Positions 57,328 through 64,000 of a DNA stretch of 64,000 nt are shown piece by piece; the first letter of the stretch is position 1, and the number at the start of each line of letters is the position of its first letter. Both the position numbers and the translations under genes were made by a program. The notes below the pieces were generated by a model. The model was not told where the DNA came from. It worked only from the letters and a program-made list of their open reading frames with translations, and did no database searches. The DNA is taken from NCBI RefSeq assembly GCF_007489285.1, contig NZ_VLIY01000002.1, positions 353,651 through 417,650 of the forward strand, in the 5' to 3' direction. Origin of the DNA: Skermania sp. ID1734 (GTDB taxonomy: Bacteria > Actinomycetota > Actinomycetes > Mycobacteriales > Mycobacteriaceae).

Positions 57328-57855
57328 CTACTGCTCGTAAGTGCCGACGATGTATGCCCGCGCGATTGCGTGCGAGAAGAGATTGAAGCCGAGGTAGGCG
57401 GGGGTCGCGTCGGGTGGCAGCCCGAGTGATTCGGTATCGACGGCGTGCACGGCGACGAAGTAGCGGTGCGGGCCGTGCCCGGGCGGCGGGGCCGCGCCTA
57501 CGAACTGCCGTACCCGAGCATCGTTTTCGAGCTGCTTGGCCGGGTGCGGCAACCCGGTGCCCTCGGCATCTCCTGCCCCCGACTCGAGGCTTGTGGTGCT
57601 CGCCGGAATATCGATGACCGCCCAATGCCAAAACCCCGAGCCGGTGGGCGCATCGGGATCGTAGACGGTCACCGCGAAACTCTTTGTCTCGGACGGAAAT
57701 CCGGACCACGAGAGTTGCGGTGAGATGTCGTGGCCGCCGGCCCCCATCATCCCGCTGACTTGTTCCTTCTTCAGCGGCTGACCGTCGGTGATGTCGGCCG
57801 ACGTCACCTCGAACGTCGGTAGTTGCGGAAGCGCGTCGTACGGGTTGTAGGGCAT
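57328..57855 (-). CDS. YbhB/YbcL family Raf kinase inhibitor-like protein (TB18.6-like)
   Basis: A 175-residue PEBP-fold protein, as TB18.6 (Rv2140c): [40 protein letters not shown] and [19 protein letters not shown] are the ligand-pocket segments of phosphatidylethanolamine-binding proteins. No signal peptide. The ATG at 57855 is preceded on the minus strand by AGGAAAGG. It lies 18 bases downstream of the M20 peptidase gene on the same strand, so they may be cotranscribed. Physiological ligand unknown. Confidence 0.92.
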   Translation of the reverse strand: MPYNPYDALPQLPTFEVTSADITDGQPLKKEQVSGMMGAGGHDISPQLSWSGFPSETKSFAVTVYDPDAPTGSGFWHWAVIDIPASTTSLESGAGDAEGTGLPHPAKQLENDARVRQFVGAAPPPGHGPHRYFVAVHAVDTESLGLPPDATPAYLGFNLFSHAIARAYIVGTYEQ

Positions 57856-57873
57856 TGGCGATTCCTTTCCTAT

Positions 57874-59226
57874 TCAGCTGTGGAGCAGAAAGTGTTCGAG
57901 TACCCGAGTGCCGAATTTCAAAGCATCGACCGGCACCCGCTCGTCCACGCCGTGGAACAGAGCCGCAAAATCGAGATTGGCCGGCAGTTGCAGCGGCGAG
58001 AACCCGAAGCAGCGAATTCCCAACTTGGCGAACGCTTTTGCATCGGTTCCTCCGGATAGGAGGTACGGGACCGTGCGCGCGTGCGGATCATGTGCGAGCA
58101 GCGCGTCGTTCATCGCATCGACGAGGTGGCCGTCGAACGTCGTTTCATACGGTTCCAGTTTGGTGATCCACTCGCGCTCGACGTCCGGGCCGATCAACTC
58201 GTCCACTTCGCGCTCGAATTCGGCCTGCCGGCCCGGCACCACGCGGCAATCGACGACTGCTTCGGCCGATTGTGGAATCACGTTGGCCTTGTAACCCGCG
58301 CGCAGCATCGTGGGGTTGGCGGTGTCGCGCAGCGTGGCGCCGATAATTCGGGAAATTCCGCCGAGTTTGGCCAGCATTCCGTCGAAATCAGGTGAGGCCG
58401 TGTCGAATTCGAGGCCGGTTTCCTCGGAAACTGCGGCGAGGAAGTCGACGACTGCGTCGGTGGGTACAAGTGGAAACGTGTGCCGTCCCAGCCGGGCGAC
58501 CGCCTCCGACAGCATGGTCACCGCGTTGTCGGGATGCAGGAACGAGCCGTGACCGGCGCGCGCCTTCACTGTCAGTCGCATCCAGGCGATGCCCTTTTCG
58601 GCCGTCTCGACGAGGTAGAGGCGCCGCTCGCCGCCATCGCGCGTCGGCACGGTGAGCGAGAAGCCACCGACCTCCCCCACTGCCTCGGTGACGCCGTCGA
58701 ACAGGTCGGGACGGTGTTCGACCAGCCAGTGCGAGCCGTACTTGCCGCCGGCCTCCTCGTCGGCGAGAAACGCGAACACCAGGTCGCGCGGAGGCACGGT
58801 GCCGTTGCGCTTGAACTGGCGGGCCAACGCCAGCGTCATGCCGACCATGTCCTTCATGTCGATGGCACCGCGCCCCCATACGTAGCCGTCCTCGACCGCA
58901 CCCGCGAACGGATGCACGCTCCAATCCGCTGGCTCGGCCGGAACAACGTCGAGGTGGCCGTGGATCAACAACGCGCGGCTGTCGCGGCCCTTCAGGCGGG
59001 CGAAAACATTGCCGCGACCAGGAGCGCCGGACTCGACGTACTCGGTTTCGTAGCCGACTTCCGCGAGTTGCTGGGCCACCCATTCCGCGCATTCCCGCTC
59101 GCCCGTGGTGGTTTCGAGTTCACCAGTGTTGGACGTATCGAATCTGATCAGGCTGCTAACCAGGTCCACAACCTCCGCTTCAGCCGGAGATTCGGTTCCG
59201 TCGCTGCGGTGTGGTTGGTTGGGCAC
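57874..59226 (-). CDS. M20-family metallopeptidase (DapE/ArgE-like, Rv2141c-type)
   Basis: A 450-residue zinc hydrolase: RALLIHGHLDVVPAEPADWS with the first zinc His and Asp, WGRGAIDMKDMVG with the bridging Asp, LAFLADEEAGGKYGS with the Glu pair, and the dimerisation domain beginning RAGHGSFLHPDNAV, then LLSGGTDAKAFAKLGI with the last His/Asp area. M20 members cleave acyl or peptide bonds; DapE proper acts in lysine synthesis, but Rv2141c-type proteins are broader and the substrate is open. ATG at 59226. Cytoplasmic; no signal peptide. Confidence 0.9.
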   Translation of the reverse strand: MPNQPHRSDGTESPAEAEVVDLVSSLIRFDTSNTGELETTTGERECAEWVAQQLAEVGYETEYVESGAPGRGNVFARLKGRDSRALLIHGHLDVVPAEPADWSVHPFAGAVEDGYVWGRGAIDMKDMVGMTLALARQFKRNGTVPPRDLVFAFLADEEAGGKYGSHWLVEHRPDLFDGVTEAVGEVGGFSLTVPTRDGGERRLYLVETAEKGIAWMRLTVKARAGHGSFLHPDNAVTMLSEAVARLGRHTFPLVPTDAVVDFLAAVSEETGLEFDTASPDFDGMLAKLGGISRIIGATLRDTANPTMLRAGYKANVIPQSAEAVVDCRVVPGRQAEFEREVDELIGPDVEREWITKLEPYETTFDGHLVDAMNDALLAHDPHARTVPYLLSGGTDAKAFAKLGIRCFGFSPLQLPANLDFAALFHGVDERVPVDALKFGTRVLEHFLLHS

Positions 59227-59525
59227 TCCACTTTCCTACCACCGCACGGTTGCGATTACGGGTAGTCCGCGCAAACGCGGGTTCTGGCGGCGTTTCGGTG
59301 GTGCTCCTTGCCGCACGGTGCTCTAGTTACTGAGGTGAAACGTGGCCTAGGCGCGTCGTCCGCCACAGATTTCGCTCTTGGAGCGGTTCATGCCGGGCGG
59401 GTTCTTGGCGGCGGGCGCGAGGTCCGCGGCGACCAACCGGGCCGGATTTTGGCGGCGGAGGCAAATCGGATAACCTTGCTCAGCGCGCAGCGCACGCGCG
59501 CAGTGGTTGCCTGCACAGCAACCAT
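59227..59525. other. intergenic region between the peptidase gene and tRNA-Leu
   Basis: These 299 bases hold no convincing gene. A small hairpin CCGCG-CAAA-CGCGG lies near 59266. A GGATAAC motif near 59468 could belong to the tRNA promoter. Short open frames lack family features or ribosome sites. Confidence 0.5.
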
Positions 59526-59611
59526 GTCCGAGTGGCGGAATGGCAGACGCGCTAGCTTGAGGTGCTAGTGCCCTATTAACGGGCGTGGGGGTTCAAGTCC
59601 CCCCTCGGACA
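59526..59611 (+). tRNA. tRNA-Leu(GAG)
   Basis: 86 bases fold as a class II tRNA. The acceptor arms are GTCCGAG / CTCGGAC with discriminator A at 59611; the D arm is GCG...CGC; the anticodon stem is CTAGC / GCTAG with loop TTGAGGT (anticodon GAG at 59559-59561); an 18-base variable region carries a GCCC/GGGC stem; and the T arm is GGGGG-TTCAAGT-CCCCC. It reads CUC and CUU leucine codons. CCA is not encoded. A decayed gene region begins directly downstream, but no copy of the tRNA 3' end was found within the window. Confidence 0.96.
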
Positions 59612-59775
59612 CGCTTGCTAAACCTACCGGATGGCCGGATCGCCGCCTCGGCGATTTTCGAGGTCGCGTCGTGGATCAGTTCCAGCCGCAGCGCTTCCAG
59701 CTCCGCCCTGTCGGTGCGGTTCAGGACCTCAGCGATGTCGCCCAGTTCATCAGCCAGCGCTGCGCCGCTCTTTCT
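59612..59775 (-). other. open frame fragment of uncertain origin
   Basis: On the minus strand this stretch can be read as LADELGDIAEVLNRTDRAEL followed by EALRLELIHDATSKIAEAAI and RP. The helical pattern recalls the C-terminal coiled region of serine recombinases, but no catalytic part is present and the frame continues without a start into unrelated sequence. It could be the end of a lost integrase next to the tRNA or chance. No function is proposed. Confidence 0.25.
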
Positions 59776-59921
59776 GAAATATCTTGACCATCGGCGCGGA
59801 ACTGCACGTAAAAGGGCTGATCCAATACGGGTGCGGCGCCGAGGACAGCGGCGAACACCGCCTTGGCCTGGTCGAGGTCGCTGACCGGAAAGATGACGGT
59901 TCGGATGCGGGCGCTTATGGG
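59776..59921 (-). pseudogene. VOC (glyoxalase/bleomycin-resistance) gene fragment
   Basis: The minus-strand frame reads RIRTVIFPVSDLDQAKAVFA then AVLGAAPVLDQPFYVQFRAD and GQDI, a clear first half of a vicinal-oxygen-chelate domain. An in-frame TGA lies five codons upstream with no start codon, and after GQDIS the family similarity ends. It is therefore a remnant truncated at both ends. Confidence 0.65.
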
Positions 59922-60122
59922 TTTCTCTTCGTGTCACCTCTGCCCGAGCCGGTTCGCCACCCTTATGACGGACCTCCGCGGAAGGAAGCGCGCTGAACGA
60001 CATCAACAAGGTGACGGGGAGGTTCGAGCAGCCGCACAAGCACCTGAAGGCTGTTGCCGTATCGGGTCGCATGCTAACCGCGTCCGAAAAGTCTTCTCTA
60101 TACGAAGCATCGCTACATCAAC

Positions 60123-60347
60123 GAAGGCGCGCGCGATCCGGAGCAGGAATCGATCCTGCCCCATTCGGTCGGACTGGTGTTGTTGGTCGCGCTCGACACA
60201 CTCAACCCAGCCGAGCGCGTCGCATTCGATGCACGATCTGTTCGCGGTGGCTTTCGACGGCATCGGCGCGGCACTCGACCGCTCCCCTGCTGCGTCGAAC
60301 AATTGGCCAGCCGCGCCAGGCGGCGCATGCACACTGGCGCTACCTGA
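60123..60347 (+). pseudogene. ECF sigma factor (SigJ-like) fragment with frameshifts
   Basis: Three frames joined in order give EGARDPEQESILPHSVGLVL, LVALDTLNPAERVAF, MHDLFAVAFDGIGAALDRSP, AASK and QLASRARRRMH: the end of sigma region 2 linker and region 4 of SigJ/RpoE-type factors. One base change in frame occurs after AERVAF (near 60229) and another near 60298. The -10-binding region 2 is missing, as is the C-terminal SnoaL-like domain. It is non-functional. Confidence 0.7.
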
Positions 60348-60440
60348 TCACCGCGATCGAGATGATTTTCGACCCGAACCGCCTCACCGGCTTTCAGATC
60401 ACGACGATGATGTGACAACACAATCGAGTGGAGGTAACCG

Positions 60441-60857
60441 ATGACGCCAGCACCGATTACCTTGCGCCCCATCGGGATCGTCGAATCGCCCCTGACCGAT
60501 CCGGCCGCGGCGCCGTGTCAGGGCGACGAAGGAGCGCCGGAGTGTCGGCTGGTCCTCGATCAGGACATGGCTGCGGCACTGTATGGCATCGGCATCGGTG
60601 ACAGCGTTGTGGTGGTGACCTGGTTGCACCGCGGCGACCGCAGCTTGCGGGCGGTGCATCCCCGCGGTGACCCCACGCGCGCACAGTTGGGCGTCTTTGC
60701 GACCAGATCCCCGCACCGGCCCAATCCGATCGGGTTGCACACCGCCCAGGTTATGGCCGTCGACGGGACATGCCTCCGAGTTTCTGGCGTCGAAGCGATC
60801 GATGGCACACCGATTCTCGACCTCAAGCCGGTGCTGCAACCACCCGGCCAGCGCTGA
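60441..60857 (+). CDS. trmO: tRNA (N6-threonylcarbamoyladenosine(37)-N6)-methyltransferase TrmO-like
   Basis: A 138-residue TsaA/TrmO beta-barrel protein: ITLRPIGIVESPLTDPAAAP, SVVVVTWLHRGDRSLRAVHP and the signature FATRSPHRPNPIGLHTAQVM followed by GTPILDLKPVL. TrmO methylates t6A37 of threonine tRNA using AdoMet. The ATG at 60441 has GGAGG about 7 bases upstream. It is intact amid decayed genes. The length is shorter than E. coli TrmO (235), as usual for the stand-alone core, so the activity is probable rather than certain. Confidence 0.85.
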   Translation: MTPAPITLRPIGIVESPLTDPAAAPCQGDEGAPECRLVLDQDMAAALYGIGIGDSVVVVTWLHRGDRSLRAVHPRGDPTRAQLGVFATRSPHRPNPIGLHTAQVMAVDGTCLRVSGVEAIDGTPILDLKPVLQPPGQR

Positions 60858-60887
60858 AGACGCGCACAACTCGGACAAGGAGTCACC

Positions 60888-61499
60888 GTGACCTCACCCG
60901 GCCGGCAATCGTCGCCGACGCGGTTCGACGACCTACCGACCTCGGCGGCGTGGCGCCACCACCACGGTGGGGACGGTTTCGAAGTCGCCTGGTTTCACCC
61001 CACAGCCCAAGGGGTTTCGATCCGCGGCGCCACCAGTGCCGTCGAGGGCGGAGGGTTGTGGCACGTCCGCTACGCCATTGATGTCGACAATCAGTGGGTG
61101 ACGCGGCGCGTTGAAGTGACCAGCCTGTCGGATTATGGGTCGCGCCGCACGGTGATCGATGCTGACGGGCACGGCCGCTGGCGCGTCAACGGCCGCCACA
61201 GCGCCGAAATGGATTGCTGCCTCGACATTGATCTCGAATCGTCTGCCATGACCAACACCCTGCCTCTCCACCGGCTGTACCCCGATCTCGGCATCCTTGT
61301 GGATACGCCCGCGGTGTATGTGCGGGCGGCAACGCTTGACGTCGAGCACCTCGACCAGACCTATCGGCGCTTACCCGCCGAGGCCGGGTCATACCGATAT
61401 CACTACACGGCAGCTAGTTTCGGCTTCGGTTGCGTTGTCGTCATGGACGCGGCCGGGCTTGTGCTCGACTATCCCGGTATCGCAACACGCAGCGCATGA
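60888..61499 (+). CDS. putative glycolipid-binding protein
   Basis: A 203-residue protein of the putative glycolipid-binding family (PF06475): AWRHHHGGDGFEVAWFHPTA, VRYAIDVDNQWVTRRVEVTS, MDCCLDIDLESSAMTNTLPL and AASFGFGCVVVMDAAGLVLD-type segments. Members form a spiral beta-roll. The start is GTG at 60888, with AAGGAG 6 bases upstream. The stop lies 30 bases after trmO plus this gene; it is probably cotranscribed with trmO. Function unknown. Confidence 0.82.
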   Translation: MTSPGRQSSPTRFDDLPTSAAWRHHHGGDGFEVAWFHPTAQGVSIRGATSAVEGGGLWHVRYAIDVDNQWVTRRVEVTSLSDYGSRRTVIDADGHGRWRVNGRHSAEMDCCLDIDLESSAMTNTLPLHRLYPDLGILVDTPAVYVRAATLDVEHLDQTYRRLPAEAGSYRYHYTAASFGFGCVVVMDAAGLVLDYPGIATRSA

Positions 61500-61502
61500 T
61501 GA

Positions 61503-62012
61503 AAAGGCACCGATCATCTATGCCGTCGGGAAAGGTTTCGGTGACCCCGACCTGATCGCGATGGGTCTGACCGCACAGGGACGGTTGGCGATCGTCTCCG
61601 GTCGGGTCGCCGAAGGCCTGGCGATTCTCGACGAAGCAATGCTGACACTCATCGACGAGGGGTTTCGCCCATCGTCGCAGGACATGTGTTCTGCGCGCTC
61701 ATCGAGGCCTGTCAGTCGATTGCGGACCTGGGCCGGGGTCGAACAGTGGACGAAGGCGCTGACCGGATGGTGCGACGATCAGCCTGGCCTGCTCGCGTTC
61801 ACCGGGCAGCGTGCGATTCACCGCGCCCAGTTGCTGCGTTTTCACGGCCACTTCGATGATGCGCTGAACGAATTGAGTTCGGCCGAACAACGCCGTCAGG
61901 CGATGGGTGAGACCGCCGCGCTTGCGCAGGTACATCTCGAGCGCGCCAAGCTCTTCCGGATTCGGGGCGCATGGGTGGACGCGGAATCCGAATATCGGCG
62001 GGCACGTAGACG
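61503..62012 (+). pseudogene. LuxR-type large regulator (TPR region) fragment
   Basis: Segments in two frames align in order with the middle of cyclase/LuxR-type regulators such as Rv0386: GKGFGDPDLIAMGLTAQGRL, GRVAEGLAILDEAMLTLIDE, then in another frame VSPIVAGHVFCALIEACQSI, then back to EQWTKALTGWCDDQPGLLAF, GQRAIHRAQLLRFHGHFDDA and EYRRA. Two frame changes (about 61660 and 61735) and loss of both the AAA/cyclase and the LuxR DNA-binding ends mark it as dead. Confidence 0.7.
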
Positions 62013-62903
62013 ACGTCGCCACCGCCTGCGCGGGGGCGACCACCACGCTGACCGACGTCAGCGACGCGGACACGGCGCCGGTCACCGCCCGAGTCACGGT
62101 TAAACAGCTCTCCGCAATAACCGGCACCGCCGTGTCCTAGCTGCGACATGTGGACCTAGTGCGGGCCTGGGTGAGTCGAGGAGTCTCGGTCCCCCTATGT
62201 CTGTCGACCGGAATCGTTGTCGGAATCGGCTTTTCGAGAGGATGCGCTCAACGACATCGTCTTGGCGATGTGGCCGGTTGCACTGCGCACCACTTCAGCG
62301 ACCACAACGCACTGCCCGCACGCGGGCTCGTTGCACCGGTGCCGGTCAGGCGGCGCACGAGAGACGACACCGAGCACGGCAACGACCCAGCCGATCGACT
62401 CGCCAGGATTCATCGCAGCATGAGCGAGGGCAAGCAAGCCGTCTCACCGCGCAGCCACATCCAGGTCCCGGCCGCCAGCCCCTTGGGCCGCGGCCGCGCT
62501 TCTGGCCGACCGCGTTTCTCGATCTGCCAGAGCTCGGGGTCGGCACTCCCGGTCGCTGGTTTCCTGTTTTCGTGGGGCCGGTGAATTGAATGTAGCGGTT
62601 ACGTATGACCGAAAATCTTTCCCGCAAACGCCTTTTCGGATTCGGAGACCTGCTCGTCGCGGCCGCGCGACGTGCGCGGCGCACGATCGGCGCGGTACTG
62701 GTAGTAGACGATCGGGTCGGAGATACCGCGTTCCTCTTCTCGGCTGGTTGACGGCGGCGGCTGGGGCGGCGTGTGAGACGACCCGTCCGCGTCAGATGCT
62801 ATGCGTTACAACTGATGGCACGGTTGGTTAGCGGCGCTATTCGGTCGTTTGCCGGTCGATCTGTCCGGCGACAGCTCGAATACTCCAGCATCAGCGGGTC
62901 GGC
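62013..62903. other. degenerate intergenic stretch
   Basis: No recognisable gene. A 48-codon frame from ATG 62605 to 62751 (MTENLSRKRLFGFGDLLVAA...) is arginine-rich, lacks a ribosome site and has no family I know. Other frames on both strands give low-complexity Arg/Ala translations. The stretch is probably debris between the LuxR-type fragment and the lipoprotein gene. Confidence 0.5.
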
Positions 62904-63257
62904 TCAACTGCGCCGAGACTCGACATCGAACTGAACGTCATCACCGTCGATCTTGGTGATCCGCATGTGTGCGGTGTATGGGCCGTCGGGTCCGGTGAAG
63001 TGACAGTCGAATTCCGTGCCGACCTTCGCCTTCACGCCGGAGGGGCATTCCACGTCGCTCGGGTGAAAGCCGGTCTGCCGTGACACGACGTCGACAACCG
63101 ACTTCGCCGCTCCCTCGGGTTTTATCGTGGCGCTGCAGCTCGCGAGGAGCAATGCCGATACGACGGCGGGCGCGGCGAATGCGGCGGTCTTCTTTGTCGA
63201 CGCCAGCCGGAAGGGGTGTCGACTCGCGTGCAGATCATGCTCGAAAGTTGGGTTCAT
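62904..63257 (-). CDS. DUF4333 lipoprotein
   Basis: A 117-residue exported protein. After a basic N-terminus the hydrophobic AAFAAPAVVSALLLASC ends in a lipobox (LASC). The mature DUF4333 domain has the cysteine pair DVECPSGVKAKVGTEFDC and PYTAHMRITKIDGDDVQFDV. It is a paralog of the C-terminal domain at 15168-15809 without the Q/P-rich and membrane parts. The ATG at 63257 has no good ribosome site and gives a 22-residue leader before the KK pair, so the true start may be further in. Function unknown. Confidence 0.78.
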   Translation of the reverse strand: MNPTFEHDLHASRHPFRLASTKKTAAFAAPAVVSALLLASCSATIKPEGAAKSVVDVVSRQTGFHPSDVECPSGVKAKVGTEFDCHFTGPDGPYTAHMRITKIDGDDVQFDVESRRS

Positions 63258-63466
63258 GGAAGGATTTCTACCGTGTCACCGTGCAGGTCCGCATCGGTCT
63301 AACACCCGATAATTCGCACGTGATCGCTTTTCACCACATCGGAGGGCCGCGCCCCGCGGGGATGTTTTTCGAACCCTCGGGTGTATAGCGGCAGCCGTCC
63401 GCGCGCCTCAGCATTGTGGTCACTATGTCCTCGACATGGAGTACGCAAAGGACATCAAGGACTCAC

Positions 63467-63601
63467 ATGTACTGGCACCTCATAACAGCGTTGCTGCCGC
63501 TGGCGATTGCTGGGTTTGCAGCTGTGATCGGCACCGCTCGCGACCGCGTCGCCGGCGGCCAAAACGACGGTCACGCCACTTCAGGATGGCGCGGTTACTA
63601 A
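63467..63601 (+). CDS. small membrane protein
   Basis: A 44-residue frame with one hydrophobic helix (LITALLPLAIAGFAAVIG) and a polar C-terminal tail. AAGGA lies 5 bases before the ATG at 63467, a better site than the upstream in-frame ATG at 63425. No homolog known to me. The surrounding region is decayed, so it could also be a remnant. Confidence 0.35.
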   Translation: MYWHLITALLPLAIAGFAAVIGTARDRVAGGQNDGHATSGWRGY

Positions 63602-63742
63602 AGCCGGTGGCGCTGAGGGACTCCGACGCTCCGCCACTCGCACGCGGCCAATGAACTCTTCGCACTCTTGAAGCCCTTCGTAGCTGGGCACGACGTGCAT
63701 ACGGGACTGCCCCGAGTTCAGTTGGCTCGCGGGGTGTGAATT

Positions 63743-64000
63743 TCAGGCCGCGGTTGCGACTGCTGTGTGGAGCAGTTCGAACTCTATCGGGGTGAGCCTG
63801 CCCAGCGCGCGTTGCCTACGGCGTCGGTGGTAGGTCCGCTCGATCCAGGACACGATCGCCAGGCGAAGTTCGGCTCGAGTTGACCAGCGCTGCCGGTCGA
63901 GCACGTTGCGTTGCAGAAGGGCGAAAAACGATTCCATGGCGGCGTTGTCGCCGCACGCACCGACACGTCCCATCGATCCGTGTAAACCGTTGTGCGACAG
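63743..64000 (-). mobile_element. IS3-family transposase (OrfB), C-terminal part, cut by window edge
   Basis: The minus-strand frame is open to the window end and reads SMGRVGACGDNAAMESFFAL followed by LQRNVLDRQRWSTRAELRLA and IERTYHRRRRQRALGRLTPI. This is the end of the DDE integrase core of IS3-type OrfB, with the last catalytic Glu in AMESFF. The element's end probably lies within about 30 bases after the stop; TGTGAATTTCAGG near 63735 is a possible terminus, unconfirmed. The rest lies outside. Confidence 0.85.

Noticed and set aside
59612..64000. Search for an attachment-site copy of the tRNA-Leu 3' end
   Set aside because: No second copy of the TTCAAGT-CCCCC-CTCGGAC block was seen downstream in the window.

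Overview
The window is a high-GC chromosomal segment of a mycolic-acid actinomycete (order Mycobacteriales). It carries a complete Pup-proteasome locus (pup, prcB, prcA, dop, pafA, pafB, pafC, mpa), mycothiol ligase mshC, twin-arginine genes tatA and tatC beside helY, cobalamin genes and many short lipoproteins. Much of the gene order follows the Mycobacterium tuberculosis interval from about cobIJ (Rv2066) to Rv2141c as I remember it, but without PE/PPE genes and with several insertions. I infer a Nocardiaceae-like organism or a close relative; the species cannot be fixed from the sequence.

Layout. 1-10.1 kb: the end of cobJ; a TetR regulator facing an ABC1 kinase / cytochrome P450 / epimerase operon; a HelD-type RNA polymerase-recycling motor preceded by a 19-bp element resembling the rifamycin-associated element; then cobL, an unknown secreted protein, cobK and an SDR. 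10.1-16 kb: an F420-type reductase, small membrane proteins, pepE and a 5'-3' exonuclease fired from one compact bidirectional promoter. 15.8-24.4 kb: a tightly overlapped minus-strand operon pafB, a 32-codon repeat ORF, pafC, a PanE-like reductase, tatA, tatC and helY, with pafA upstream. 24.4-34.1 kb: a PAP2-lipid kinase fusion, prcA, prcB, pup and dop, then an ornithine-decarboxylase-like gene and an AdoMetDC-spermidine synthase fusion (a putative polyamine pathway), then mpa. 34.2-45.3 kb: trmI, a RecB-like nuclease, hisG/hisE, an O-methyltransferase, a HAD phosphatase, metH carrying an 84-bp in-frame insert, DUF2254 and PAC2 proteins. 45.3-59.2 kb: mshC, SCO1664 and DUF3090 proteins, a histidine phosphatase, an aldo/keto reductase homologue, an MMPL transporter, MTB12-like and LppL-like exported proteins, pyrD, an acyl-CoA synthetase, a PEBP protein and an M20 peptidase. 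59.2-64 kb: tRNA-Leu(GAG) followed by a decaying accessory region with fragments of VOC, ECF sigma and LuxR-type genes, intact trmO and glycolipid-binding genes, and an IS3-type transposase running off the window end.

Regulatory style. Many genes have a TANNNT -10 hexamer 6-7 nt before ATG or GTG and no Shine-Dalgarno sequence, the signature of leaderless mRNAs. Genes inside operons instead use ATGA/GTGA/TTGA overlaps or GGAGG-type sites. Two near-identical 22-bp-arm palindromes occur, one between tatA and tatC and one between the spermidine synthase and mpa.
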